A stretch of DNA of 64,000 nt from Cololabis saira (lineage: Eukaryota > Chordata > Actinopteri > Beloniformes > Belonidae): the NCBI RefSeq assembly GCF_033807715.1, contig NC_084592.1:23507501-23571500 (forward strand). Reading direction: 5' to 3'. Position 1 is the first letter of the stretch. Every line of letters begins with the position of its first letter. Positions 28,881-40,982 of this stretch are shown here, piece by piece. Below the pieces are notes generated by a model. The model saw only the letters and a list, made by a program, of their open reading frames with translations. It was not told the origin of the DNA and made no database searches. The position numbers and the translations under genes were made by a program.

Positions 28881-30059
28881 CACACAGACTCAGGAGACTT
28901 CACCCTGTCTGGTTTTATAAATGGTAATCAGCAGGCTAATGGTCACAGAGCTGTGACTGCGGTTTACTTACTGGTGGCTGATGGCCATGCTCTCTGACAG
29001 CTGTCAGCCGCCATGACTGTGCCGCTCAGGCCCTCCTTAGGACTTATTTGAGCTCAGTACATCAAATGCAACAGCGCTTCGCGCACATACTTGTTGATTA
29101 TCAGCATCAGGGTAGTTGGCATGGAAAGACTTCTCTGACCGCCTGTCTGCTAATGACAGCCACCATGATGGCGGATGGGAGAAAGAGGACACAGCCTGTC
29201 ACTTTGATTCATGCACCAGCAGCTCCGAACGGGTGGCTTCTTGCCAATGTCTCACCAGTCGTTATATCCCCCCTAAATGACATTTAAAGTGTGAAGCAAT
29301 GGCTGTCCTTGTGGCTCAGTCACCCCAGGCCGAGCCCCAGCTATGAGCGTTGAACTCTGAGCCAAGTTTTGTAACGAGGTCACAAACCCCGAAGCAAAAT
29401 GTCCTGCCTCGGATGCTGTAACTCAACTGGCATGATTGAATATGTGCAAAGTGACCTTGAAGACAGATGCTGTCAATGATCTGATGTTGGCATGTAACTT
29501 TCTTTTAAATAAACCTTTCATGTTTGGCTTGTTTTCATTTTCGTGAAAAATTGTATTTTCTATCCATAATTTTACACATTCATTTTATTTAAAGGAAACA
29601 AATATTTTTAAAGCATGAACAACAGTTATATTTCGATATGGTGTGATTCTCATAATTAAAAGCTCGCACACAAAACAAGATTCAGGAAAATGACTATCAA
29701 AGCTTCCTAAATAAATTTACGTTCATGCAACAATCGGATACTTAAAAAAGGCGCATCTATCAAATAACGGGACAATAAAAGAAGAAAAGTAAAAACTGGA
29801 AATTGCTTTTGGTCATAATTTCATTGAAATCATTGTTGTTCGGAATAGCAGGCTTCCTAGAACATTCACCTCACCTCAGACCTAGAAGCGATACTCTTTA
29901 CAATTCTTCATGTAATGCAAGCGATACCACATTTGAAAAAAGGTTGCGGAAATAATTAATATTTTTTATAATATAAAAGACTTTTAGTGATTTTATTCAA
30001 TGACTGCTATAATACAGAACGAAAATGCATTAACCATGTCCCCATATCTCTGTCCACAG
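28881..30059 (+). other. End of intron 2 with splice acceptor for exon 3
   Basis: Plain intronic sequence leading to the acceptor TCTGTCCACAG (ends 30059). A possible branch point TTAAC lies about 28 bases upstream. The pyrimidine tract is short. No repeat was recognised. Confidence 0.75.
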
Positions 30060-30246
30060 TCTATCCGGGAAGTGACAGGCTATGTTTTGGTGGCTCTGAA
30101 CCAGTTTGACTACCTGCCTTTGGAGAACTTGAGGATCATTCGAGGAACGAAGCTGTACGAAGACCAATACTCTCTTGCAATCTTCCTCAATTACAGACGA
30201 GATGGAAACTTTGGCCTGCGGCAGTTGGGTCTTAAAAACCTCACAG
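30060..30246 (+). CDS. erbb4: ERBB4 receptor tyrosine kinase, exon 3 (partial CDS)
   Basis: This 187-bp exon encodes 62 codons plus one base of the ErbB4 extracellular region. The frame reads [16 protein letters not shown], then [18 protein letters not shown], then [15 protein letters not shown] and LGLKNLT, the repeat-rich solenoid of receptor L domain I, which helps bind neuregulins outside the cell. From memory it matches human ERBB4 residues about 79-140 more closely than EGFR, ERBB2 or ERBB3, and the human exon 3 is also 187 bp. NLT at the end is an N-glycosylation sequon. The acceptor is CACAG|TCTATCC. The exon ends CTCACAG with one base of the next codon, completed by AG at the start of exon 4 to give Glu. 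The donor is GC (see 30247). Teleosts can carry erbb4a and erbb4b; which one this is cannot be told. Confidence 0.95.
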
Positions 30247-30252
30247 GCAAGT
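30247..30252 (+). promoter_or_regulatory. GC splice donor of ERBB4 intron 3
   Basis: The exon-intron junction reads ACAG|GCAAGT. Except for the second intron base it matches the consensus CAG|GTAAGT, as known GC donors do. Only this cut gives the phase that joins to exon 4. A GT four bases downstream would add GCAA and shift the frame. Read-through into the intron meets an in-frame TGA at 30294-30296. Confidence 0.85.
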
Positions 30253-33200
30253 GGCTGAATTGTTTCTCCATTTACTCACATTTCCCAGTGGTGTGACTTG
30301 TTGTGGATATTGTTTCATGTAGTTTTTGATCCTATTTTGAAGCACATTGCCCTGAGTGAACCAGCCAGGTGACTTGGGGCTTATTTGTGATGTTACTTTT
30401 TCTTTTTTTTTTAAATTTAGACTTCAGAGGAAAGCAGTTCATGACTTGATTAAACAGACTGTTTACTCTTTGTTCTTTTACTAGTTTGAAAGGTAGCGGT
30501 GAAGAGGTGGATTTAAAAAGATGCTTAGTGGTTTAACCATTTTAATTAATGCTTACTTTTTCGAAACACAGCGTAACCTGCTGTAACCGCTTGACTTTTG
30601 AACGATGTTAATTGGCAACAGAAATTAGCAGTAAAACCCATTTAACCATCAATATTCTGGTAAAATTTCCCTGATCTCATTATGAAAAAAATCCCATAAG
30701 AAGGCATATCAGCTGCTCCCAAAAGCACACACACACATGCACACACGTAAATAAAATAAAAGAATTCTGGCACTTGCAATAAAATTGCAGTCATGGCTCA
30801 GAGGATTTCAATAAAGGTGTTTGTTGTTTAGCTGCATACAAGAAGGGAATGTGTTTGCTGTTTTTTTCCTCCCCTCTCATGAATCCAACAGGTGCTGGTC
30901 TTCCAATTAACCCCTTCAGGCAGAGAGGTACAACAGTGAATCACGTTGTTGTTAAAAAGCTTTATCTCTCCTGTCATTTCCATCCATTCTCCACACAAGA
31001 ATCATTTTCCTTGATTTAGAACCCACTCAGCAATAGATCCGAGCCCCGTTCCGCCACGGGTTGGAGGAGTCGGTGAATTTGATTTCTGATAAAAGATTTT
31101 CTTCGTAGGAAAACATGGCGTAGGCGGCTCTGCCACTTGCTGAACAATGGAGCCCTGCGCTGCTTGGTTTTCTTTAGGAGTCCTGACCCGAGGGTCAGCA
31201 TGAAGCACGGTCTCTGACCTGCAAACAAGATGTAGAACCGTTCTACTGCAGGCCTGAGTGCGGCGAGAAAGTGCATGATGTGTGCAGCTCAAGATAAGAG
31301 GTGTAATTCTTTTATTCATTTCACTTATTCTCTGCGAATGTAAAGTAGATGGACGGAGAAAGAGAGGGTGTCTCCCTTGAATGATAACAAGAAAGGTTAT
31401 GACTCCTGGCAAGTGTATTACATCTGAAGGAGAAAATGACTCACATTTTTGATCATGTTCAAGATGGACAGATGGACAAATGACCTCATAAGTGCAGTCT
31501 TATTCAATAACCTCTACATGTTTGGATCTGCACAATCTACCTCCAGCACCCAAAAGGATCATATGGAGCTCATCACTTAACTTTGGTAGAAATTGAGAAG
31601 TAATTAAGAAGGCAGGATTAAAATGAAATATGCAGGCAGCAACCCAACATTTAAAAATGATCCAACATGGGAAAAATGTAGCACAGCTACAGCCGTGCAA
31701 ACAAATGTGTCTGTAAGTAAACCTTGCTTCCCGTTTGATTGTTTTCTAAGATTGTTGTCAGAGGTAAAGGTAAAGTTCAAAGATTAAGGACATCACTCCA
31801 TTATTATTATTCCTATTGTATGACCTTAAAAAGTATCGCTGCATTAATGTTAGGTGCTGGTTTAATATGAAGCCAGACAATAAATATTATTTTCATACAC
31901 AAAAAAAAAGAAGCAAAAGTGCCAAAGTAGTTCAAGATCACCTCATTCTAAGGAAAAACACAGTTGTTTTGGATCAAGTGCAGTTATTGTGTGAGACCAG
32001 CTCCACCAGGAAGGAAAACAAACTCAAGTTTCCTTTAAATGGACTGTAGGTGTGAAAGCACCTTTAAACATCAGACAGACTGCCAGCTTCTCTTACTGGA
32101 TGTGTTAACCATCTGTTGTAGCACTGCGGCGTGTAGGGCCACGACTAAAATTAAGACATTTTAATTGACAAAGCAATTGATCCGAGGTAAGAGATGTTTC
32201 TGGTGAAAAAGTTAGTGGTGATCTAGCATCAAAATCTCTTTCCTGTTGTTTATTTTGTATGTTTGCTTTCTCATCCTTGTCCTCTGGGCAAAACTCTGGT
32301 AGAAAATATCCCTATATACACCTCTGATCTACAGGAAAACAAGCAAAATTATGCATAAATTATTTAGTATTTGGCACAACAAATGCAATTTATGTACAAT
32401 TTATGTGCATTTTCAGAGGGAAAGAGTGGAAACGTTCTTTGAAAACAGCATTTACTGCTTATTTCTTCTTGTTTATTAACTTAAAATCAGTCTAGGGAAT
32501 GTGAACGTGGCAATGTCATTGCTTCACAGTGGGTGATTGGAAAATTAATCTTGTATTGTAAGATTACAATTCACTTTGTGTTAAGATTTAGATTTCATAG
32601 CTAGAGGTATGGCAGTGAGGCTCCGTCTCAACCTTTTTCAAACCCTCTTTCTAAACAATTCAGTTGTCTCATTGCTGTCTTCAACTGTTCCTCCCCGGTG
32701 ATTCCCCAGAGCTAAGAGGGAAGCCATCAGTCTGCAAGTGCAGCTATAGTACGTGCCTCTGTGTTTCACCCCATCTTATATTCTTTCTGGTCTTTTTACG
32801 CCATACTCAGGGAATTGCATTTATCTGGCACCAACAGCAGCTTTTTGCCAAGACAATCCCTTTCAGCCTGGTGCCAAGTTGAAGCCAGTGCTGAGGGAGC
32901 TGGGGCTGGACTCATTGAGAGGCTGCTGTTTGATGTGCCATCCGTGGCCTTAAGCCATGAAATGGGGGGAAGTTGTGCACAAAAACTGTGGTCTGAATGT
33001 GCTCGACTTCATAACTCTGTGTTATACCCAGTATATTTTGTTCAGTGGATTACAGAAGAATATTCTCACTTTGCAAGTGACTGGAAAATTGTTTCCCTCC
33101 ATTCTGTAATGTTTTTGAAAGACACAGTGTGAAAGCCTCACGGATATCTTCAGTGAGTGCTTCACACCTTTTGGACGTATTGTGTGGGCAATCGTAAGTT

Positions 33201-36200
33201 GCAGCGTCAAGTTTGAGGGGGTTTGGATGAGACAAGGACTCATCGTTCGGTTGGGATTGAGCACGTGATTGAGCATACGTTGATCCTGATGATCTTGTGA
33301 GGTTCATGCTTGATTTGTCATCTCTGATGACGTCAGATTGTGATTTCCTAATGGCATTACCAGCTCAGATACGACACTTGTTACGGCAGGCACAAGCACG
33401 AGAAGTCAGAAGCAACTACCATCAGGGACAATATGTGCAGCGACTTGCAAAGAGCCCACGTCACGTTTGAAGTCTTCTTTTAATGCAGCAGTGAGAGAAG
33501 ACAATAAGGAAGTTTAAATTCATAAAACACATCCCAAACGGTTCTACAAATACTTGGAACGACCATCCTTCCAGACACCTTTCAACACAAGGATAAATTC
33601 ATGCATTGTCATTACTTTATTTATTTCCCTTTATAAGGCAATGCCGTTATGAGTTACTTTGAACTTTTTTGCAGAGTTTAGGGTTGTGCACAAACTTTCT
33701 CTTTTACAAAATTCACATATATTTGTGACTGTGCAGGGAGAGCTCATGTTTCTCTGTAGCTGATAACTATTGATCATTACTATGTTAATACTAAAAAACA
33801 AACCCTTATGAGCAAAAAGCCAATCAGTTTGTTTTTTTATATCACATATTGTTGAATAAGTTACAATTAATATAAAATAAAAATTGTAAGGTTAAAAAAA
33901 AGCTGTGAGGAGCATTGAAAGCTGGATGAGGAAGTAAAATTGTTTAAAGCACTTAATCAACAAATTGGATTCTGTATAGGAACCTTGTAAACTACTTTAT
34001 ATTACACATGTGAGAAGGGAGAGGGCTATTTAGGATCAGGTCTAAAACTTTACACTCTTTAAAAACCTTTACATCAACTGAGCTCTTTAAAAATGATAAT
34101 ATACTTGACTCAGAGGTTGAGTATCACTGGTTTTTGTGTAGTTAGACCTGACAGGTAAACCCAGCTTTTGCTGCAGTTCCATTACTCCCAAATGTGCCTC
34201 TGGAGAGAAGTCAACTTGAATCTTCAGGATAAATTTGCAGCTCTACATCAAGCAGCAGAGATCAAACTAGTTCTTTCCTCCAAGTGCTCGAGTGAGTCTA
34301 ACGCTAGGCGCCTCATTCATTACAAGGCCTTTGATGTTGCTGTCACATTAGTCCATCGTTCCCCCGCCAGGAGCTCCCAGGAGAGGTGTAAAATGATCAA
34401 TATAATCCATAAGCGACATATAGATGAGGATAAAACTTATTAAGTACATAAGGGGGCTAATCGAGAGAGGGCACAGTAAAGGCCCCCCTCAGCGCAAAAA
34501 TCCACACGCATTTCTATTTGGGTTGAAATTACCTTGGGATGAAATCAATTTGTCGCTAGTATATTGTGGCTTTGCACTTATTGATTTTTTTTTTCTGGTG
34601 CACTCTCTGCGAGCTGTGAATGGACTCTCTGGATTCAAGGGGGGACTGGAGGATGGAATGGTGTGGGGGGGGCATTGGCTGAGCAGGGATAGGACTCCCT
34701 CTGATGCACCTTTCAATCAAGCTTAGCTAAGTTATCCTCATGAATATGAAATATAAGGCACAGTCAAGCCGGGAGAAGTTTAGGGAGGGTGCTTGTGCAT
34801 GCAGGAGCGTACAGAGTGGGAAATATAAGTGGCACACAGGCTGTACAGGGGGGAAGTTTGGTGGTTGGTTTGAGATAACTTTTTTTTTGTCCAAAAAATG
34901 TTTTAAAGTGATGGAGAGGACTCAATTATCATTTAAAGACCAACAGCTGACCCTGAAGAGGCAATCCTTTTTGCATGCAAGTGCACCTTTTGATTACTTG
35001 AAGATGCTTCAGGTGTGCATCCTTTGTCCTGTTTGTCTAATGGAAGAAAAAGCTGAGACAGAGCTCCCACCTAACATCTTCAAACTTTCTAATCTGTATT
35101 TTGACACATGCTGACCCGCAGCGCTGTCCTCCGTACTTAAGCGAAAATCGCCGGCCGTTCTGTGTGAATTTGCATGAGCTCTGGGCAGCCTCTTTGCTTT
35201 CGCAGGGTAATTACAGCCTGCTTCCCAGGCGAAATAATAACAGCCTCAATAAGGAGCAAAACACAAATGAGCTTTCTGATTTAACACATTTTAGTGCCAC
35301 TACCCCCTCCATTTCCTCATTTCATCCAGTGTCTTTTTTTTCACACATTTGTTTAGTGTTGTTGATTTTCTTTTTTTTTTTTCTAACTACCCCACGCTTG
35401 CACCAAGTCTGTCTAAAATGAAGCATCCAATCTGAGGCCCCATCTGCTGAATGATCCTCTCTCATCGTATGCATGTACACAAGCCCGTGTTTTACGCCAA
35501 GGCGTTATCCACTCCTTCATGGCCCATCTGCTCTCTATTTATTCCCTGTCCGTCTTCCATCTCTTTATCCCCCCTTTCTTTTTCTGTCATATATCAGTTG
35601 GCTGTCTTGATTTGTCTCATTAATGCCTTTTACATAAACACATACAATCTTGTGCTGGCACCACTCTTCAGCGGATACAAGACTGTTTTGGGCACTTGAG
35701 TCTTTCCGGGCTCTCCAAAGGGCCTGTGCAGTGTGGGTATCATCTGCTGAACATGTCCTGCTCAGTGTCGTGTGACAGCAATGCATGGGGGAGACACAGA
35801 AATGATGGAATGGGGCAAGGTGAAAAGGACGGTTTGAGTCGGTGCGCTTCCCCTAGACAAGGGACTCCCGAACAAAGGGGCATAAAGTTAGTGCCGTCTT
35901 CTGATCCCCAAGACTTTCATTCATCTTCTCAGCAGCAAAAGAGCAATTCTGACACAGGAGGCAAGTCAGATTGGTTCAGTGCACGTCCCCAGAATTCAGC
36001 TGAGCCTCATCCCTGGCAGCCCACAGACCTCAGGTCTCCTTCAATTGTGTGTCTAATTGATTACTTCCCATGCAATTACTCCTGTGTCACACTCAATATT
36101 TCACCGCTCCAGGAAGGGGGCAAGAGGGACTTCTTTTTGAAGGACGACATTCATATTGTCACATTTGTGAGCCGCTAATGTGGATCGTGAGGAGGCACAT

Positions 36201-37020
36201 GTTAAATTGAAGTCCGGAACAGGCTATCAGTGGTAGTTGGTGGTAATTGATTGCAGTGTAATACAACTGTGTGACAGACAGTGAAACCACCGGAGTCCAT
36301 CTCTCTCTCTCTCTTGCTCTCCGTCTGTTTTTCCTCGAAATTGGGGATCTGAATTTTGCAATTCAAAATACTATCATTTTGTTTTGCTGTTGACTTATAA
36401 ACAGAGGGCAGCAAGCATGATGACATCTATATACATTTTTTTTTTTTTAAAGGCATCCTCAATGATTAAATGTTCAATCTCCCTAAATATGTTTTATTAA
36501 CCATCAAACATAATCTGGACATCTGCTGCCATCTGCTTCTCTTTAATATTGCAATGCCTGCAGATGTAATTTAAGGGTACTGCATTCTTAAAGGTCCTCC
36601 AATTGTCAAAATGACTGCAAGCACTGAACAAGCGTCTTGATGTTTTTTTTTTTTTATTATTATTTTTTAATGGTTTATTACGTGTTTCTGTTCTGCAAAG
36701 TCAACCCCCTTGTGGTGGTTTTACAGTTCTGTTGTAAGTGCAGGGTGTACAAACTTGGTGGTTGACCCTGAACAGGAAGAAACCGGTGCAAGTAATGGAC
36801 TGTTGTAAATTTGTAGCTCTGCAGGAATTTTACTGTTTGGATGTCTCGTGCTTGATTTGTCTATTGTATCTTGCACCTGCTTCAATCTTATTGAAGCTGG
36901 AGCCTCCCCCAGCTGTCAGCGGGTGAAATGCAGGGTTCAGCCTGGACTGGTTGCAAGTCCTCACAGGCTAACACCGAGACAAATGAGAAAGAAAGAAAAA
37001 AAACCCATTGACAATCCCCC
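30253..37020. other. Intron 3 of ERBB4, first part, no gene seen
   Basis: About 6.8 kb of AT-rich intron. Frames at 31002-31412 (minus, 136 codons) and 35696-36178 (plus, 160 codons) have no recognisable family and no repeat similarity, and look fortuitous. Pyrimidine/purine stretches and poly-T runs occur, but no bounded transposon was found. Confidence 0.6.
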
Positions 37021-37023
37021 TTA

Positions 37024-37488
37024 AGCTTGAGTTATGGTTCTGCGTGAAAACAACGGCGTGCCTACGGCGTGTGGTTTGCGTCGACGCAGACCACACGCCG
37101 TCACTGACGCCGTCACTGACGCCGTCACTGACGCCGTCACTGACGCCGTCACTGACGTGCACCTTGCGTCGAGTTGACGCAGACCACATGCAGACGAGAG
37201 GGCTGTGATTGGTTCGCTTGGTAGCAACGCATTTCCGGTTTCCGGTTCGAAGCAGTAGTGAACTTTCAGGGCTCTTTTCTTCGTTTATGTGTGATTTTTT
37301 TTGTTTTGTTTTTTTTGCACAATAGTTATCCTTATCTCTTTGATTCACTGTGACCGGAAAAAGTCGGATAAACCATTCAGAAAAAGATCGCTAACTAGCG
37401 GTCCCGGGAGGTACTGCACCGCGACGAAATGGAGTGACGGAGAAGTCCGAAGGGTTCAAGACGGCGTCACGGTGACGTAATTCAGGCT
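37024..37488 (+). mobile_element. 465-bp 3-bp-TSD MITE (Harbinger-like), large copy 2
   Basis: TTA at 37021-37023 and 37489-37491 flanks ends AGCTTGAGTTATGGTTCTGC and TAATTCAGGCT. The body is the reverse complement of 11936-12404, with near-identical length and shared blocks such as GCATTTCCGGTTTCCGGTT and GACCGGAAAAAGTCGGATAA. It has no coding capacity and contains an expanded 12-bp tandem array. Confidence 0.88.
37097..37156. repeat. 12-bp minisatellite, five exact units inside a MITE
   Basis: The unit GCCGTCACTGAC is repeated five times without change. The paralogous MITE at 11936-12404 has only two units here, one variant (GCCGTCACCTGC). The array creates spurious repeating Ser-Asp-Gly-Val and Ser-Leu-Thr-Pro frames. 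Confidence 0.95.
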
Positions 37489-37491
37489 TTA

Positions 37492-38930
37492 CTTATACAG
37501 GAAATTTGAAATCACCTTAAAACTGCAATTTTCCCATAGCTGCCCCAAAAATGTCAAAATGCGTCTATAAAAACATGTTTGACGCAAAATTGAAAGCCTT
37601 TGGAAAATATAAGAAAAACAAGAAAGAAAATGGACAGATCCACATACAGTTATATACATTTGTTAGGGCTGTACATCTCTTTCCTGTACAATCATCCATT
37701 ATGGTTCCAGATTTAACAAAACAATTCAACACTAATGAATTTGATGCAGTCTGATACATGTCAGGTCTTAATGGTTCTTTCAGACATGCAGAGAAGCTTT
37801 GCAGCTACAGGAAAAAAACATATTTAGAAAATGCAGCATTAAAACAGATGTATTTAATTACAGACTACAGAAATGTGTTTTGTGATTGTCACATTAGGTT
37901 TTATGCTGGAAGTAACGTTCACAAATCCGTTGCTATCGTTACTCGCTCTGCATCTGATGGTTATTTACTTTGGCGCGTACTTTGGAACATCTTCAGGAAA
38001 CTGTTCAAGATAAGCTTTATTTATATTTGGGCTCTGGCTAAGTTCTGTTTGGGAAGCGTTTAATATCTTTGTATGCTGCAGCTGACTCACCAGACAGTCT
38101 CACCAGGGAAGTGTTCACGTTTAATGCTGCTGTCACTGCTTGACACACCTTACAAGCACCGCACTTCAGTCTGGCTTCCCTTCTCAAAATATCTAAACCT
38201 TTTCCTGTATTTGAATTGATGGTGCAGTGTAAACTGTCATGGACAAGTTCCATCATGCCGCTGTATGTAAATATGTTATTACGTATTGCTTACGTATTTA
38301 GAACATGTTGCTCTACACACAATTATTTGCATGACTTCTGTCTAGTCCATACATGCTTCCGCCTTTTCCAGCTAGAGGGACATTTAGACTACCCCAAACA
38401 TGAATACCTTCTCTTATTAGAAATTTGGCAGCCTAACCTTGATGCCCTGCTGGAAGTGGGAGTGGGCTTTCACCTCATTAAAAGTTAAAATAGACATGGA
38501 GGGAATTTTAATGCAAATTATAAATCAGAAACTTTTTTTTTTCTTTTTTCTTAAGCCAACACTTCCTTCCCTGAGGCAATGACTTAGATCAGACTGATCT
38601 GTTATGATGTAGATATAAAACTGGTTAAGGCCAATAAGACGCTGAAAACTTAGGCGGAAATTTGATTTCAGTGCAGCGGGTTTCTCATCATCTGGTGTGT
38701 TCTTAGTCCCTTGTGTTGCAATTTGAAGCGTCTGGCTTTCTTGTCGACTATGACCTTTCCATCAGACTCAACAAATCTGAACAGTTTCTAGGAGATTTGA
38801 GCATCTCTTTTAAGCCCAACCTAAGAAATCTAAGAACACCACTCCAAACAGCTGATGAGGAACTGTTTTTACCATTTAAGGAATATCTCTAAACTAAGAA
38901 CAGTTGTTTCAAAAAATTATCTTGAGCGAA
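37492..38930. other. Intron 3 of ERBB4, no gene seen
   Basis: Plain AT-rich intron between two repeats. No exon, RNA gene or bounded element was recognised. Confidence 0.55.
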
Positions 38931-39556
38931 TAAGCGCCCGAGCACTTTCAGTGCGAAGTCCCTATTGTATCTGTAGGAATTTTTTATTTTCCTCATTTTT
39001 ATTTTTCTTCTGACGAAATGAGGGCCTTTTTGCCCCCCTAAACGTGCCCCAAAAGTCACCAAATTTTGCACGCAAGCCAGGCCTGGCGATAAATTTGATA
39101 TTTCATGGTTTGCATTAATGGGCATGGCAAGATGGCTCAACAGCGCCCCCTAGAAAACTTTTCTCTGCCATAACTTTTGAATGGTTAGACATAAAGACTC
39201 GTGGGCGGTGTCATCGGACTCGGTATTGAGTACTTGACCTTCATTGGCATGAATTAGCCCCGCCCCTTCTTCTGATTGGTCGATATGTGATACTTCCGAT
39301 TTTCTGCAATAACTTTTGAATGGTTTGACATAAAGACTCGTGGGTGGTGTCATCTCACATGGTTTTGAGTCCTTGACCATAATGGTGCAAATCAATTCTT
39401 CTTCTGATTGGTCGATATTTCATAGTTCCTATTTTCTGCCATAACTTCTGAATGGTTTGACATAGAAAGTCGTGGGTGGTGTCATTTTTGATATGCTTAT
39501 GGGGGGCGGTGGCCATGAGTGCGAGGGTCCGTTCATCGCTGCTTGCAGCTTTAATT
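38931..39556 (+). repeat. Unclassified fish interspersed repeat, copy A
   Basis: Begins near GCGCCCGAGCACTTTCAGTG and ends TCGCTGCTTGCAGCTTTAAT, both shared with copy B (40673-42238). CCCCCCTAAACGTGCCCCAA and ACCAAATTTTGCACGCAAGC are identical between the two. Internally it holds about three diverged units starting CTGCCATAACTTTTGAATGG at 39165, 39304 and 39436 (period 132-139 bp). I recognise the pattern as a widespread fish repeat but cannot assign a class. Confidence 0.75.
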
Positions 39557-40195
39557 ATTCCTGCTTTTGTTTCGTCTCATTTGGACTACTTCAACAGTTT
39601 GTTTTCTTGCTTAAACAAGAAAGAACTGGCTCGTCTTCAGCAATTCCAAAACTCTACAGCAAGGCTGCTGACCTTCTCTGATAGAAGGGCTCACATCACT
39701 CCAATTTTAAAAACTCTTCACTGGCTCCCCGTCCATTTCATTTTAACTTCCTGGTCCTGACTGTTAGAGCTCTGCATGGTCAGCCCACCCCCCACATCAA
39801 GGACCTACTACGCCCCTACATTCCATCTCGGAGGCTGAGATCATGCGACCAGAGCCTACTCATGGTCCCTCGTACCCGCTTTAAGAGCAAGGAGATCGCT
39901 CCTTCCAGGCCGTCGCACCGAGGCTCGATGCTTTTAACAACAAACTTAAAACCCATCTGTTTCTCCAAGCCTTTAAACATTAGTAGTGAGAAGGTTGTTT
40001 TATGATCATCATGTTGATTTTATGTACTTTTATTCTAGGAGCTTTTATCGGTATTGTCTTGTTTTTATCGTATTTCTACTTTTATTGTAGTGTTTTATTT
40101 GTGTTATTATAGATGTTGCTTTATTTTTTGTGTGAAGCACCTTGTGACATTCCATTGTCTGTGAAAGGTGCTATATAAATAAAATTTACTTTACT
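39557..40195 (+). mobile_element. LINE 3' end, L2/Rex-like, 5'-truncated
   Basis: The + strand encodes the C-terminal tail of a non-LTR reverse transcriptase: AFVSSHLDYFNSLFSCLNKK, then LQQFQNSTARLLTF and LKTLHWLPVHF. The frame breaks after HF, and later fragments continue in other frames to KTHLFLQAFKH-like codons near 39950-39980. A 3' UTR follows and ends in GGTGCTATATAAATAAA and TTTAC repeats at 40195. It abuts repeat copy A directly. It is a dead fragment. Confidence 0.82.
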
Positions 40196-40672
40196 AGTGT
40201 GTCTCTTACAACAGAAAAGGTGTAAGTGGTTTTCACACAGGGAAATGCTAACTATCAAGCACAGAAGAAAAGCTACTTTATTTTCACTTTTACAGGTGCT
40301 TTTTATAAGCGTAACTCTTGTAGAATCTCATCCTGCGAGACTTCTGTTCAAAACAAAGAAAAAGAAGATCTTTACTTGTAAGAAGATGAACCGATGAAAC
40401 AGTTTCATTTTTGGAGAAACAATTGCGACCGCTACTAAGGCTGCTGCAAAAAGATGAAGGCAGCAGATGATAATTGATCATCAAGTGATTCTTCAAAAGC
40501 AAAGTCGTTAAATAGAAATAAATAGTTGGTAACTACATTTTTATATGGCTGTGTATTGACCAACCATGCCACATGCAAATGCGAAAAAAGTGTCTCCATT
40601 ATACTTTTGACATGTCTGAAAAACCATCACCCGAACACTCAAAAGAAGTTTTTTGCAACATTTGACTTTTTT
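40196..40672. other. Intron 3 of ERBB4, plain spacer
   Basis: About 480 bp between the LINE 3' end and repeat copy B. I see nothing of note in it. Confidence 0.55.
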
Positions 40673-40982
40673 AGGGTCCGAGCCCTGACAGTGTGAAGGC
40701 CCTATTGTATCTGTAAGAATTTTTTTTTTCCTTCTTCCGACGAAATGAGGGCCTTTTTGCCCCCCTAAACGTGCCCCAAAAGTCACCAAATTTTGCACGC
40801 AAGCCAGGCCTGGCGAAAAATTTGATATTTAATGGTTTACATTAATGGGCGTGGCCTAATGGCTCAACAGCACCCCCTAGAAAACTTTGTACCTCAAGCC
40901 CCACAATACGGTTTGACGTACATGCACGAAAATCGGTACACACCTGTATCATATCGCAACTTAAAGAAAAGTCTCTTGGCAC

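Noticed and set aside
30000..30296. Single-exon reading of the 98-codon frame at exon 3
   Set aside because: Only 30060-30246 matches ErbB4; the codons on either side are intron read-through.
31002..31412. 136-codon minus-strand frame in intron 3
   Set aside because: No family resemblance and an overlapping alternative frame of 86 codons; judged fortuitous.
34740..35300. Possible conserved non-coding element in intron 3
   Set aside because: The sequence looks less repeat-like than its surroundings, but without an alignment there is no evidence of conservation.
35696..36178. 160-codon + strand frame
   Set aside because: Longest anonymous frame in intron 3, but low-complexity Ser/Gln composition, no known motif and no flanking splice signals I trust.
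36968..37348. Repeating DGVS/SLTP frames, considered as a repeat protein
   Set aside because: Created by a five-unit 12-bp array within a non-coding MITE.
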